From positions 774,073 to 838,072 of the forward strand of contig NZ_LITM01000002.1 of the NCBI RefSeq assembly GCF_001275675.1: a stretch of DNA of 64,000 nucleotides, written 5' to 3'. Below, piece by piece: positions 43,103 through 51,887 of the stretch. This DNA is from Lysinibacillus sp. FJAT-14745 (GTDB lineage: Bacteria > Bacillota > Bacilli > Bacillales_A > Planococcaceae). Below the pieces are notes generated by a model. That model saw nothing but the letters and a program-made list of their open reading frames with translations. It searched no databases and was not told the origin of the DNA. Position numbers and translations under genes: made by a program. Numbering within the stretch: the first letter of the stretch is position 1; every line of letters starts with the position of its first letter.

Positions 43103-43909
43103 ATGACTGATTTACTTTTTGAAGTGCAAGACCATGTAGCCACAATTACATTAAATAGACCTGAAGCGTACAATGCTTTTAGTGAAGAGATGATCGCTAA
43201 ATGGATTGAAGCCCTTGAAAATGTTCGTGATTCAGAGGATATTCGTGTTGTCATCGTAAAAGGTAATGGAAAATCATTTTGTGCTGGTGGGGATATTAAA
43301 GCGATGCAAGCTGGTGAAGGGTTTTTCCAAAGCGAGGACGATATCTCTTCTACAGGGTTAGCACGAAAAAATTCTCTGTGGAAAAAGATTCAGCGTATTC
43401 CCCTTCTTCTTGAAGAAATTGATAAGCCCGTTATTGCACAGGTACACGGGTTTGCAATGGGCGCAGGACTTGATATGGCCTTAATGTGCGATATACGGAT
43501 TGCTGCAAAATCTACAAAGATTTCAGAAAGCTACATTAACGTTGCGATCGTTCCAGGCGACGGTGGCGCTTATTATTTACCGAAATTAATCGGCATCGAT
43601 CAAGCATTGGACATGTTCTGGACAGCTCGCGTGTTAACAGCTGATGAAGCAAAAGACAAAGGTGTTGTGACATTTGTTGTAGAAGACCATGAGCTGGAAG
43701 ACTACACATTGAATTATGCAAAGGAATTAGCAAGTCGTCCAACTACGACATTGCAATTCATAAAGCGTGCTGTTTATCAAAGTCAACGAATGGATTTACG
43801 TAGTGCCCTTGATTACATTTCATCACAAATGGCTATTGTAACAGAGCTAGATGATTTTAAAGAGGGTGTAAACGCAGTTGTAGAAAAACGTAAGCCTGTT
43901 TATAAATGA
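43103..43909 (+). CDS. enoyl-CoA hydratase/isomerase
   Basis: A 268-residue crotonase-fold protein. The substrate pocket strand LNRPEAYNAFSEEM is at about 17-30, the first oxyanion-hole loop GKSFCAGGDIKAM near 60, and the second, GFAMGAGLDMALMCD, near 118, followed by the usual Glu/Asp region VAIVPGDGGAYYLP. It hydrates the enoyl-CoA produced by the dehydrogenases. ATG at 43103 follows AAGGAGTG. It precedes the CoA-transferase gene in the same operon. Confidence 0.92.
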   Translation: MTDLLFEVQDHVATITLNRPEAYNAFSEEMIAKWIEALENVRDSEDIRVVIVKGNGKSFCAGGDIKAMQAGEGFFQSEDDISSTGLARKNSLWKKIQRIPLLLEEIDKPVIAQVHGFAMGAGLDMALMCDIRIAAKSTKISESYINVAIVPGDGGAYYLPKLIGIDQALDMFWTARVLTADEAKDKGVVTFVVEDHELEDYTLNYAKELASRPTTTLQFIKRAVYQSQRMDLRSALDYISSQMAIVTELDDFKEGVNAVVEKRKPVYK

Positions 43910-43929
43910 CGTGTTTAGGAGGAAGAACA

Positions 43930-45072
43930 ATGCAACCTCTTGAAAATATTCGAGTGTTAGATTTATCTCGTGTTTATGCTGCCCCTGCTGGCTCCATGAT
44001 GTTGGCCGATTTAGGAGCAGAAGTAATCCGTGTAGAACATCCAAATGGCTCTGATAGTATGCGTGATTGGGGGCCATTTGTAAATGATCAAAGTACGTAT
44101 TATTTATGTGCCAATCGCAATAAAAAATCGATCACATTAGATTTAAAGACAATAGATGGCAGTGAAAAATTTAAAGAACTAGTCAAAGATGCCGATGTCG
44201 TCCTCGAAAATTTTAAAACGGGGGACATGGAGCGGATGGGACTCAGCTATGAGGAGTTAAGAAAAGTGAATCCTAGAATCATCTATTGTGCAGTTACAGG
44301 ATTCGGTCAAACTGGTCCTCTTGCGTATGAACCAGGATTCGATCCAGTTATTCAAGCAATGAGTGGTTTAATGCATGTCACTGGATCACCTGAAGGAGAA
44401 GCGACAAAAGTTGGTGTTCCTATTGCAGATATTTTAACTTCTAATTATGTTGCCATTAGTATTTTAGCCGCTTTACGAATGCGTGATCAAACAAATACAG
44501 GGCAATTTATCGACTTAGCTTTATTAGATGTTCAGATGAGTAGCTTAGCGAATGTAGCAAGCGCTTATTTAAATACAGGTTTTATCTCAGAACGTCTCGG
44601 TAATCGTCATAATAATGTTGCGCCGTATCAAGTGTTTCACTGTGCGGATGGCCCCTTAATGATTTGCGTTGGTACAGATGGACAATTTAAAAAGTTTTGC
44701 ACAATGTTAAAACGTGAAGAATGGGCCAATGATCCTCGCTTTATAACAAATACGATGCGCAAGCAACATGAAGCGGAGCTAGTTCAGATGATTACTGACA
44801 TGACAATGACAAAAACACGGGATGAATGGATTACCTTATTACAGCAATATAAAATTCCAGGTGGACGTGTGAACACAATTGCTGAGGCACTAGAACAACC
44901 GCAATTTAAGGCACGAGATATGATTGGTGAAATAGAGCACGAACAATATGGTTCAATCAAATTCATCAAAAGCCCGTTAAAGTTCTCTGATTTAGATATT
45001 CAATATAAACTAGCGCCACCGATACTTGGAGAACATACAAACGAATTCCAAAAGTCCTCTCTACAAAAATAA
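43930..45072 (+). CDS. CaiB/BaiF (class III) CoA-transferase
   Basis: A 380-residue class III CoA-transferase. Family marks are IRVLDLSRVYAAPAGSMMLADLGAEVI at the N-terminus, the nucleophilic Asp region SITLDLKTIDG...VVLENFKTGDMERMG near 95-115, CAVTGFGQTGP near 125, and the QFIDLALLDVQMS segment. It activates an organic acid by moving CoA from a donor acyl-CoA without ATP. It ends the operon with the dehydrogenases and hydratase, so together they can activate an acid and carry out the first beta-oxidation steps. The acid could be a dicarboxylate from the neighbouring sigma-54 pathway, which is speculation. Confidence 0.93.
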   Translation: MQPLENIRVLDLSRVYAAPAGSMMLADLGAEVIRVEHPNGSDSMRDWGPFVNDQSTYYLCANRNKKSITLDLKTIDGSEKFKELVKDADVVLENFKTGDMERMGLSYEELRKVNPRIIYCAVTGFGQTGPLAYEPGFDPVIQAMSGLMHVTGSPEGEATKVGVPIADILTSNYVAISILAALRMRDQTNTGQFIDLALLDVQMSSLANVASAYLNTGFISERLGNRHNNVAPYQVFHCADGPLMICVGTDGQFKKFCTMLKREEWANDPRFITNTMRKQHEAELVQMITDMTMTKTRDEWITLLQQYKIPGGRVNTIAEALEQPQFKARDMIGEIEHEQYGSIKFIKSPLKFSDLDIQYKLAPPILGEHTNEFQKSSLQK

Positions 45073-45152
45073 AATTACGCTATAATAGAATTCATGAAGA
45101 TAAATGCTCCAGCGGATGTCGAAGAAAATTATTTTATTACGTAGGTGATGAG

Positions 45153-45920
45153 ATGAATCAGGAGATTTTCGAAAAAAACTATACAATGTCATCACTGCAC
45201 AAAGCTATTAAAGTATTAAAAGCTTTCTCAAAAGATGAGCCTAGCCTTTCCCTAACTGAGCTAAGTAAAAAAACAGGGATTAGCATTTCCAGTTTACAGC
45301 GCTTTGTTTCTACCTTTGTGTACGAAGGCTTTCTCCACAAAGATGAACGTACTAAGCGCTATCAATTAGGTCATTCACTTCTGTATTTAGGCAATTTAGT
45401 AAAAGAAGAATCAAGTCTTATAATTGTAGCAGAACCTATTTTAAAAAAGTTAAACGAAGAAATCGGCGAAAGTGTTTCCATGAATATTATTGATGGATTG
45501 GAAAGACGATGTATTTTAAATTATGATTCAACATACCCGCTTTCAACGAAAATGTTTGTAGGTGACACCTCCCCCCTTTATGCAGGTGCATCATCTAAAA
45601 TATTGCTCGCATTTATGCCAAATGTTGAAGAATATGTGGAGAATATTAGTCTTGAAGCTATCACTGATAGGACGATACTTTCAAAAGAGCAGCTATTAGA
45701 GGAATTAAAGCATATCCGTTTACAACGGTTCGCGAAAAGTAATAGCGAACGAGTGCGTGGAGCATGTTCTGTATCTGCACCGATTTTAAATGCTTCCAAC
45801 CAAATAATTGCATCAGTGTCACTCGTTATACCAGAAGTACGCTACAGTGACTATGATGAACATTTATTAATTGAAACTATTCAAAGCGTTGCATTAGAAA
45901 TCGAAAAGCAATTGTATTGA
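45153..45920 (+). CDS. IclR family transcriptional regulator
   Basis: A 255-residue IclR protein. The N-terminal winged helix (LTELSKKTGISISSLQRFV) lies near 30-50 and the effector-binding GAF-like domain near 85-250, including YAGASSKILLAF and GACSVSAPIL, which line the ligand pocket in this family. It is 80 bp downstream of the CoA-transferase gene and in the same direction, so it likely controls the acyl-CoA operon in response to its substrate. A strong terminator follows. Confidence 0.93.
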   Translation: MNQEIFEKNYTMSSLHKAIKVLKAFSKDEPSLSLTELSKKTGISISSLQRFVSTFVYEGFLHKDERTKRYQLGHSLLYLGNLVKEESSLIIVAEPILKKLNEEIGESVSMNIIDGLERRCILNYDSTYPLSTKMFVGDTSPLYAGASSKILLAFMPNVEEYVENISLEAITDRTILSKEQLLEELKHIRLQRFAKSNSERVRGACSVSAPILNASNQIIASVSLVIPEVRYSDYDEHLLIETIQSVALEIEKQLY

Positions 45921-45927
45921 TAAAAAG

Positions 45928-45977
45928 AATACACCCGAATAGAATCACTTTTTAAGTGCTTGCTATTCGGGTGTATT
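45928..45977. terminator. shared terminator between convergent operons
   Basis: The 15-base arms AATACACCCGAATAG (45928-45942) and CTATTCGGGTGTATT (45963-45977) pair perfectly. It separates the rightward IclR gene from the leftward HAD gene that ends at 45981. Confidence 0.85.
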
Positions 45978-45980
45978 GCT

Positions 45981-46544
45981 TTAATTATTTACTAATCTTA
46001 AGAAATCATGCCATTGATTTAAACGTGGCAGTTCAACATGCTTATTATAGGATTGATTTTTTAAAATTACTTTTGTCTTCACATCTTGCAGTGTTTCTAA
46101 TACAGCTGGTTTATCATCTACATAAACATCTAAAGCTAGTTCTTTGATGATCGCCACTTTCTCGGTATCCTGCATGCCGCAAAAAAAGTGACCTTCTGTA
46201 ATTGGAAATCCTTGTACTTTCATCCATTCACGCGTTTGCTCACAATATTGTTTAGGACGTGAAGTAATATAATAAATGTCATGTCCCTGCTGTGCCAAAG
46301 CTTGAAGCGTCTCTAGCGCTCCCTCAAAAGAAGGACAATCCGTAAAATAAATGTCCTCTAATGAACTATTCCACATCGCCGCTCCTTCAGCATCTGTTAG
46401 ACCAAAAGGTTCGTGAATTTCAACTCTTTGCAATGCTTGAAAAACTTCTAGCGCAACATTTTTGCCAAGTTTTTTATTATAGAGCGCAAAGGCGTGTGCT
46501 CGTAAATCTATGAGTGTGTCATCTATATCAAAGCCAAATTTCAT
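45981..46544 (-). CDS. HAD-family phosphatase, 5'(3')-deoxyribonucleotidase-like
   Basis: A 187-residue HAD hydrolase. The nucleophile motif FDIDDTLIDLR is at residue 4-14, motif II is ITSRPKQY near 95, and motif IV is VYVDDKPAV near 140. Its length and pattern fit the NT5C/YqfW group of small phosphatases that act on nucleotides. The ATG at 46544 follows GAAGGGAAG; the frame extends upstream into the previous gene. It is the last gene of the four-gene leftward operon with the RibA, RibD and monooxygenase genes. It may therefore dephosphorylate a ribityl- or ribosyl-pyrimidine phosphate, which is inference from position. Confidence 0.85.
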   Translation of the reverse strand: MKFGFDIDDTLIDLRAHAFALYNKKLGKNVALEVFQALQRVEIHEPFGLTDAEGAAMWNSSLEDIYFTDCPSFEGALETLQALAQQGHDIYYITSRPKQYCEQTREWMKVQGFPITEGHFFCGMQDTEKVAIIKELALDVYVDDKPAVLETLQDVKTKVILKNQSYNKHVELPRLNQWHDFLRLVNN

Positions 46545-46560
46545 GTTGTTTTTCTTCCCT

Positions 46561-47646
46561 TCAAGAAGCCTTGTTGATGAAGTTAGTGGCGAATGTTTGC
46601 TCTTTTTCAATTTGCCTCGCTAATACTTCTTCAATAGCTTGCTCGCGCATTTGTTGAAAATCTTGTACGTTAAAATGAGCAAGCGTATCTTTATTTAATA
46701 ATGACGCAAGACAATCTGCATCCTTAAGTGCACTATTGAGACCAAATGCCCCGGTTGGTGTCATCGTGTGAACAGCATCCCCTAACAGCACAAGCCCCTT
46801 TGTCCCCCAGCAGTTACAATGACTACTGAATACATCAAGCAAGACAAAATCTTGCCAAGATCTAATATGTTCCTTAACCGCATCAGATAGTTCTGGAAAT
46901 TGATCTGAAAGCTGTTGGATAAATGGCGTAAATGCTTTTTTTCTGAGCTGAGGAAAACTTCCTTGTTCAATATTCCAGCCGATTTGAATGAACCCACCTA
47001 CCTGCGTAAATAAGGATAGCTGTTTATCACCTATTAACGCCATTTTAATCGATGGCTCCCAGCCTTGAGGAGTAGGAATTTTTGCCCACAATAAATCAAA
47101 GCCATGTTTATGCTTTTGAATCTCAATGTGCGCTTGCTTACGAATAGTAGAGTAACGACCATCAGCACCGATAATGAACTGACTACTAATTTCAATGGTT
47201 TCCCCATCCCTTGATGCCATGACACCCGTATATCTACCCAAAGAATCAACTATGAGCTTCGTCACCTTCGTATTGAGGAAACAAGAAAAGTGCGGAAAAT
47301 GCTGTGTTTCTTGTAATATTCCCTTTAATAGATTTGCTTGCGGTATATGAATTCCTAAATGTCCTACAGCTTCATCAGGGAGAATAGTTTTTATTGCTCT
47401 GCCGTCTACGTAATATTCAAGCTTTCCCATTCGTAATATACCGAGCTCCTCGACTGCTTCAAAAAGCTGGTGACTTTTTAAAACAGCCTCACCCTCGTCA
47501 TTTAAATGCTCGCCGCGAAATGCCTGCCCAAGTGCTGCTTTTTGTTCCAGTAGAATCACGGAAAGACCTTTTTTCGCTAATAAGTGCGAAAGAAGTGCTC
47601 CACCTGGCCCAGCCCCTACAATACAAACATCTGCTTGATATTTCAC
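46561..47646 (-). CDS. FAD-dependent aromatic monooxygenase (PHBH fold)
   Basis: A 361-residue flavoprotein hydroxylase. Marks are the dinucleotide fold VCIVGAGPGGALL at the N-terminus, the DG motif GADGRYSTIRK near 158, and the GD motif LLGDAVHTMTPTGAFGLN near 285. This is the single-component class that hydroxylates aromatic rings using NAD(P)H and oxygen. Its start overlaps the RibD stop by four bases, a tight coupling that is unusual for riboflavin genes. The likely substrate is therefore a pyrimidine or pterin-like product of the RibA/RibD steps. No riboflavin pathway step needs such an enzyme. Confidence 0.9.
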   Translation of the reverse strand: MKYQADVCIVGAGPGGALLSHLLAKKGLSVILLEQKAALGQAFRGEHLNDEGEAVLKSHQLFEAVEELGILRMGKLEYYVDGRAIKTILPDEAVGHLGIHIPQANLLKGILQETQHFPHFSCFLNTKVTKLIVDSLGRYTGVMASRDGETIEISSQFIIGADGRYSTIRKQAHIEIQKHKHGFDLLWAKIPTPQGWEPSIKMALIGDKQLSLFTQVGGFIQIGWNIEQGSFPQLRKKAFTPFIQQLSDQFPELSDAVKEHIRSWQDFVLLDVFSSHCNCWGTKGLVLLGDAVHTMTPTGAFGLNSALKDADCLASLLNKDTLAHFNVQDFQQMREQAIEEVLARQIEKEQTFATNFINKAS

Positions 47647-48752
47647 TTTTCTTCACCTATCTTTGGATAAGCAATAATACGTAAATCTTGCCCAACCTGC
47701 TCAAACGAAGCAAATTCTACATCCCATGCTTCATCCATAGTAGATGGATTTTGACCAGCAAAAGGTGTTAATGACAAACGACCACCGAGAATCTTCGGCG
47801 CTATGTAAATCACATATTTGTTAATAGCACCTTGCTGTAAAAATGACGAGTTGATCGTACTGCCACCCTCTACTAAAATATCCGTAATGCCATTTTGATA
47901 TAGTTTTTCAAGCATATCATCAACAACTAGCCCTTGCGAATCATGTCGAACCGGCAATATAGTCACGCCTTTTTCCTCAAATGCTGTTATTTTTTCTTGA
48001 CTGGCATTCTCACTACATACAATAATTGTTTTCGCTTCTTCTACATTCAAAACATTAGCATGAGTTGGTGTACGAAGGGAGCTATCCATAATAATGCGCA
48101 CCGGATTTTTTCCATAATCTTCTTTTAATCTTGTCGTTAAAGATGGATTGTCAGCTAAAACAGTACCAACACCAACTAAAATACCATCCACCTCATGACG
48201 AATACGGTGAACATCCTCACGCGCTGCCTCACCAGTTACCCACTTGGAATGTCCTGTATGGGCAGCTATTTTCCCATCTAATGTCATCGCGTATTTTGAA
48301 ATAATAAATGGACGTTTTGTTAGCATATTGTGAATAAAACGTTCATTTAAACGGCGAGCTTGAGCTTCTAAAATACCTACCGCTACGTCAATGCCCGCAT
48401 CTCGTAACAGTTGAATACCACGTCCAGCAACAGCAGGATTTGGATCTTCCATCGCTACAACAACACGACTAACTGCTGCTTCTTTCACTAAATTCGCACA
48501 AGGAGGTGTTTTTCCATAATGTGAACATGGCTCAAGAGTTACATAAAGTGTTGCACCTTTAGCATGTTCTCCAGCCATACGGAATGCATGCACCTCCGCA
48601 TGTGGTTCCCCTGCTTTTCTGTGTAAACCTGTTCCAACAATGACACCGTCTTTGACGATTACAGCCCCTACAAGTGGATTGGGATTCGTATTTCCTTTTG
48701 CACTAGCGGCTAAATCAAGTGCCAACTGCATATATTTTTCATCTGTTGTCAT
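47643..48752 (-). CDS. ribD: RibD: bifunctional diaminohydroxyphosphoribosylaminopyrimidine deaminase/reductase
   Basis: A 369-residue two-domain enzyme. The N-terminal deaminase has the zinc motif HAEVHA near 49 and PCSHYGKTPPC near 74. The C-terminal reductase domain includes SKYAMTLDGKIA near 155 and the NADPH-contacting DILVEGGSTINSSF near 288. It deaminates the pyrimidine ring and reduces the ribose chain to ribityl. ATG at 48752 has GGAGGAACG just upstream. It lies 14 bp after the ribA-like gene and overlaps the monooxygenase gene. The rest of the riboflavin genes (ribB, ribE, ribH) are absent around it. Confidence 0.94.
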   Translation of the reverse strand: MTTDEKYMQLALDLAASAKGNTNPNPLVGAVIVKDGVIVGTGLHRKAGEPHAEVHAFRMAGEHAKGATLYVTLEPCSHYGKTPPCANLVKEAAVSRVVVAMEDPNPAVAGRGIQLLRDAGIDVAVGILEAQARRLNERFIHNMLTKRPFIISKYAMTLDGKIAAHTGHSKWVTGEAAREDVHRIRHEVDGILVGVGTVLADNPSLTTRLKEDYGKNPVRIIMDSSLRTPTHANVLNVEEAKTIIVCSENASQEKITAFEEKGVTILPVRHDSQGLVVDDMLEKLYQNGITDILVEGGSTINSSFLQQGAINKYVIYIAPKILGGRLSLTPFAGQNPSTMDEAWDVEFASFEQVGQDLRIIAYPKIGEEK

Positions 48753-48766
48753 CTTCGTTCCTCCAC

Positions 48767-49498
48767 TCACTTCTCTTCGCGCAAATGTCCAGATTTCTCT
48801 ACTTTCGTGTCTAAATAAAAACGATTTGTCTCCGTTAATCCTCCCCATAATGGGACATGTCCTTCTGCTGCTAAACCATGTGCCTGTAATGCAGCAAGTT
48901 TCTTCGGATTATTAGTAATCAGTGTAACTGGCTTTGAACGCAGTGCAGCTAACACAGTAATGGCATCTTCATAAGAACGAGTATCGTCCGGGAAGCCAAG
49001 AGCATGGTTTGCTTCAACCGTATCTAACCCCTCTTCTTGTAATAAATAAGCAAGAGATTTCGAGAATAACCCGATGCCACGACCTTCATGATTTGCTAAA
49101 TAGAAAATGGCACCACAGCCATGCTCCACAATCATTTTCATCGATTCATGTAATTGATACCCACAGTCACAGCGCTGGCTCCCAAAAATATCGCCAGTAT
49201 GACAAATGCTATGCATACGAATTAATGCTTCCTCTGCATGTGCAAAATCTCCATAAACAAGCACTGATGACTGTTGTAAAAAAGCTAAGTTTGCAGATGC
49301 TAATCTATCAATAATTTCTTCTTTCTCTTGATTAGCATCTACTTTTAACCAGTTATACCATTGAAATGTCGCTGAAAATTCACCCTGTTTTACCGGTAAT
49401 TTTACTGGACCAACTAGGCAAATACTTTCAGTTTCTGATTGCTTCACGACCGTCATTTTGTCTTTCACTATATCCAAAACTTTAGTAGTAATTGTCAT
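48767..49498 (-). CDS. ribA: GTP cyclohydrolase II
   Basis: A 243-residue single-domain GTP cyclohydrolase II. The zinc cysteines are in ICHTGDIFGSQRCDCGYQ (Cys-x10-Cys-x-Cys, near residue 98), and the nucleotide loop NHEGRGIGLFSK is near 133. The C-terminal VTLITNNPKKLAAL is also typical. It opens the imidazole ring of GTP with loss of formate. It is not fused to a DHBP synthase domain, unlike the usual Bacillus RibBA, and the N-terminal 50 residues are a family-variable extension. It is the first gene of the operon; an FMN riboswitch is not seen upstream. Confidence 0.93.
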   Translation of the reverse strand: MTITTKVLDIVKDKMTVVKQSETESICLVGPVKLPVKQGEFSATFQWYNWLKVDANQEKEEIIDRLASANLAFLQQSSVLVYGDFAHAEEALIRMHSICHTGDIFGSQRCDCGYQLHESMKMIVEHGCGAIFYLANHEGRGIGLFSKSLAYLLQEEGLDTVEANHALGFPDDTRSYEDAITVLAALRSKPVTLITNNPKKLAALQAHGLAAEGHVPLWGGLTETNRFYLDTKVEKSGHLREEK

Positions 49499-49582
49499 AT
49501 TTTCTCCAACCTTCTATTGTTAACAGCTAGCTAAACCTACTAACTGAGCACTTGTATTTTCACATCACTTACATAACGTAAC

Positions 49583-49613
49583 TTAGTTTATAATAATAAC
49601 TAAAAACTGTCAA
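49583..49613 (-). promoter_or_regulatory. probable promoter and palindrome before the ribA-like gene
   Basis: On the minus strand TTGACA (49608-49613) is followed after 15-17 bp by TATAAACT (-10 region, 49585-49592). A palindrome with TTAGTT and AACTAA ends (49583-49603) covers the -10 region and could be an operator. No RFN (FMN riboswitch) sequence lies in the leader. Confidence 0.55.
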
Positions 49614-49768
49614 ACTACAGCTACTACTCTATAAAAAAATTAATTAGAAACAATAACTGCTATATTACGTTTTTATCATATACTAATAGCTTATGGAGAT
49701 GCTATTTTTTCTGTGCAGGCTAGTCTATAATAAGCTGTGGTAACTGTAATGACGAAAGGAAGTTTAAA

Positions 49769-50404
49769 ATGCAATTAGAAAAAAATGTGCAGGTGAAACA
49801 ACCAAAATACCAGCAAATAGCTGTCGATCTAGCCTCAAAAATCGTGGAAAGAAAATATCGAATTGGCGATAAAATTTACGCAAGATCATCTCTAGCAAGC
49901 CAATACAATGTCTCTGCGGAAACTGCAAGAAGAGCAATTGCCGTTTTGCAAGACTTGGAAATTGTGGAGGCTTCCAAAGGCAGTGGGGTTATAATCATCT
50001 CATATGAAAAGGCTGCGCATTTTGTCCGACAATTCCATGATGTTCAATCGGTCCATGAACTACAACATGAGCTTATGTCTAGCATCCAAAAGCAACACCA
50101 AGAATTAATAAATCTACAGGAAAAGACCAAACAACTGATTAGTCGAACTGAACATTTCAGATCCGTCAATCCGTTTATTCCTTATCAATTAGAAATGACA
50201 GCTGAAAGCCCTTGTATCCACCAAACAGTACAGGAATTGAATTTTTGGCAAAATACATCTAGTACGATTGTCGGAATTCGTCGTCAAAATGAATTATTAC
50301 TTTCACCTGGTCCATATGTGTCTTTGGAAGAAGGGGATATCATTTACTTTATCGGAAATGATGAAAGTTTTGCTCGAGTTCAGAGCTTTTTATATCCAAA
50401 TTAA
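49769..50404 (+). CDS. busR: BusR-like repressor: GntR-type HTH with C-terminal RCK_C (TrkA-C) domain
   Basis: A 211-residue regulator. A GntR winged helix covers about residues 12-80 (RIGDKIYARSSLASQYNVS, then ETARRAI). A coiled coil follows near 85-130, then an RCK_C/TrkA-C domain near 140-211 (ESPCIHQTVQELNF, and the end GDIIYFIGND). This combination is that of BusR, which binds cyclic di-AMP through RCK_C and represses glycine betaine uptake genes at low osmolarity. The betaine importer genes lie next downstream, which supports the identity. AAAGGAAG precedes the ATG. A strong terminator follows, so the importer has its own promoter. Confidence 0.85.
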   Translation: MQLEKNVQVKQPKYQQIAVDLASKIVERKYRIGDKIYARSSLASQYNVSAETARRAIAVLQDLEIVEASKGSGVIIISYEKAAHFVRQFHDVQSVHELQHELMSSIQKQHQELINLQEKTKQLISRTEHFRSVNPFIPYQLEMTAESPCIHQTVQELNFWQNTSSTIVGIRRQNELLLSPGPYVSLEEGDIIYFIGNDESFARVQSFLYPN

Positions 50405-50448
50405 AATCCGCTTAAGCGCTGATATAACAGCGTTTAAGCGGATTTTTT
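50405..50448 (+). terminator. terminator of the busR-like gene
   Basis: AATCCGCTTAAGCGCTG (50405-50421) pairs with CAGCGTTTAAGCGGATT (50428-50444) with one mismatch, followed by a T-run. Confidence 0.9.
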
Positions 50449-50461
50449 CTATTTTGTCGAT

Positions 50462-50504
50462 TTGACAGAAGTAACAACTCTTTGTTAGGGTTAAGTTGTT
50501 ACTT
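50462..50504 (+). promoter_or_regulatory. candidate BusR operator and promoter region of the betaine importer
   Basis: The inverted repeat AAGTAACAACT (50469-50479) and AGTTGTTACTT (50494-50504) is separated by 14 bp and follows a TTGACA (50462-50467). A wide palindrome fits a dimeric GntR/BusR protein. The -10 box is not clear, so the promoter part is tentative. Confidence 0.5.
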
Positions 50505-50540
50505 GTTTATATTTGGGTATCATTATCCTCAAATAGTATT

Positions 50541-50645
50541 TTTCTTCATTCAGTAAGTGTCCAAACACCTACTGAAATAGAGGAACTCAGCCTAAGAACG
50601 CCACGTCTAGTGGCAATTCATCTGTGCGTAAGTGAAGCAACACCC
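50541..50645. repeat. degenerate mosaic of repeat L and S modules
   Basis: TTCAGTAAGTGTCCAAACACC, with CTACTGAAA after it (about 50545-50573), is an inverted, degenerate form of the right-end hairpin of repeat L. A GCCAC/GTGGC hairpin (50600-50615) preceded by CTAAGAAC resembles the hairpin cassette. TGTGCGTAAGTGAAGCAACA (50622-50641) resembles the 37-bp module of repeat S copy 3. The three are degraded but in one block. Confidence 0.5.
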
Positions 50646-50687
50646 ATTACGCCAAGGCGAAATTGATCTACGAAAGGAGTGGTTCTA

Positions 50688-51887
50688 TTGGAAAAAATAA
50701 AAGTGGAACATGTTTCTAAAGTTTTCGGGAAACATATTCCCCAAGCATTAGAACTCGTCAAGCAACAAAAAAGCAAGACTGATATCTTAAAAGAAACAGG
50801 TGCAACAGTTGGTGTATACGATGCAAGTTTTACTGTAAATGAAGGTGAAATTTTCGTTATCATGGGATTATCAGGAAGTGGAAAGTCGACACTTATTCGT
50901 CTTTTAAACCGGCTGATCGAGCCTACAAGCGGAAATATTTATATCGACGGAGAAAATATTTCCAAAATGGGCAAAGAGAGTTTACGTAATGTCAGAAGAA
51001 ATAAAATGAGTATGGTCTTTCAAAACTTCGGTTTATTCCCCCATCGTACACTTCTTCAAAACACTGAATATGGCCTTGAAATCAGAGGCATCACAAAGGA
51101 AGAACGACAAGCAAAAGCAGAGCAAGCTCTCGAAAATGCAGGCTTACTTGCTTATAAGGAGCAATATCCCAGTCAATTATCAGGTGGTATGCAACAGCGT
51201 GTTGGATTAGCACGTGCACTTGCAAATGACCCTGAAATATTACTAATGGATGAGGCTTTTTCTGCACTCGATCCATTAATTCGTAAAGAAATGCAAGATG
51301 AATTACTTGATTTACAGAGCACAATGAGAAAAACAATTTTATTTATCACCCACGATTTGAATGAAGCATTACGTATTGGGGATCGTATCGCCATTATGAA
51401 AGATGGCTCAATCATTCAAATTGGTACTGGAGAAGAAATTTTAACAAATCCCGCAAATGATTATGTTAAAACCTTCGTAGAAGACGTCGATCGCTCTAAA
51501 GTATTAACTGCTGAAAATGCTATGGTTCGACCTGTATCTGTCAATGTGGATATAGATGGACCGACCGTAGCACTTAAAAGAATGCGCGAAGAAACGGTTA
51601 GTTTACTAATGGCTGTTGACAAAAATCGACATTTAAAAGGCTATATTACCGCTGACGACGCACGGGCTGCAGCTAAGAGACAAGAACAAACGGTACATTC
51701 AATTGTTCAATCAGATATGTTGACCGTTCCACCAGATATGCTTTTACAGGATATATTAGGTTTGATTCATAATTGTCCTACTCCTATTGCAGTTGTAAAA
51801 GATGAGCGCTTGCTTGGTGTTCTTATCCGGGGCGTTGTCATCGAAGCACTTTCAACTAGCGATGAGGAGGCTGTTTCACATGAATAA
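50688..51887 (+). CDS. opuAA: glycine betaine/proline ABC transporter ATP-binding subunit (OpuAA-like)
   Basis: A 399-residue ATPase of the OpuA/ProV group. It has the N-terminal extension typical of ProV ([13 protein letters not shown]), Walker [10 protein letters not shown] near 62, signature LSGGMQQR near 164, Walker [13 protein letters not shown], and tandem CBS domains from about 285 to the end that sense ionic strength or c-di-AMP in this family. TTG at 50688 is chosen because AAAGGAGTGG lies just upstream and the in-frame GTG at 50679 is inside it. Its stop overlaps the permease start. It powers osmoprotectant import. Confidence 0.93.
   Translation: MEKIKVEHVSKVFGKHIPQALELVKQQKSKTDILKETGATVGVYDASFTVNEGEIFVIMGLSGSGKSTLIRLLNRLIEPTSGNIYIDGENISKMGKESLRNVRRNKMSMVFQNFGLFPHRTLLQNTEYGLEIRGITKEERQAKAEQALENAGLLAYKEQYPSQLSGGMQQRVGLARALANDPEILLMDEAFSALDPLIRKEMQDELLDLQSTMRKTILFITHDLNEALRIGDRIAIMKDGSIIQIGTGEEILTNPANDYVKTFVEDVDRSKVLTAENAMVRPVSVNVDIDGPTVALKRMREETVSLLMAVDKNRHLKGYITADDARAAAKRQEQTVHSIVQSDMLTVPPDMLLQDILGLIHNCPTPIAVVKDERLLGVLIRGVVIEALSTSDEEAVSHE

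Noticed and set aside
49499..49768. FMN riboswitch before the ribA-like gene
   Set aside because: None of the conserved RFN blocks is present in the 270-bp gap on either strand.
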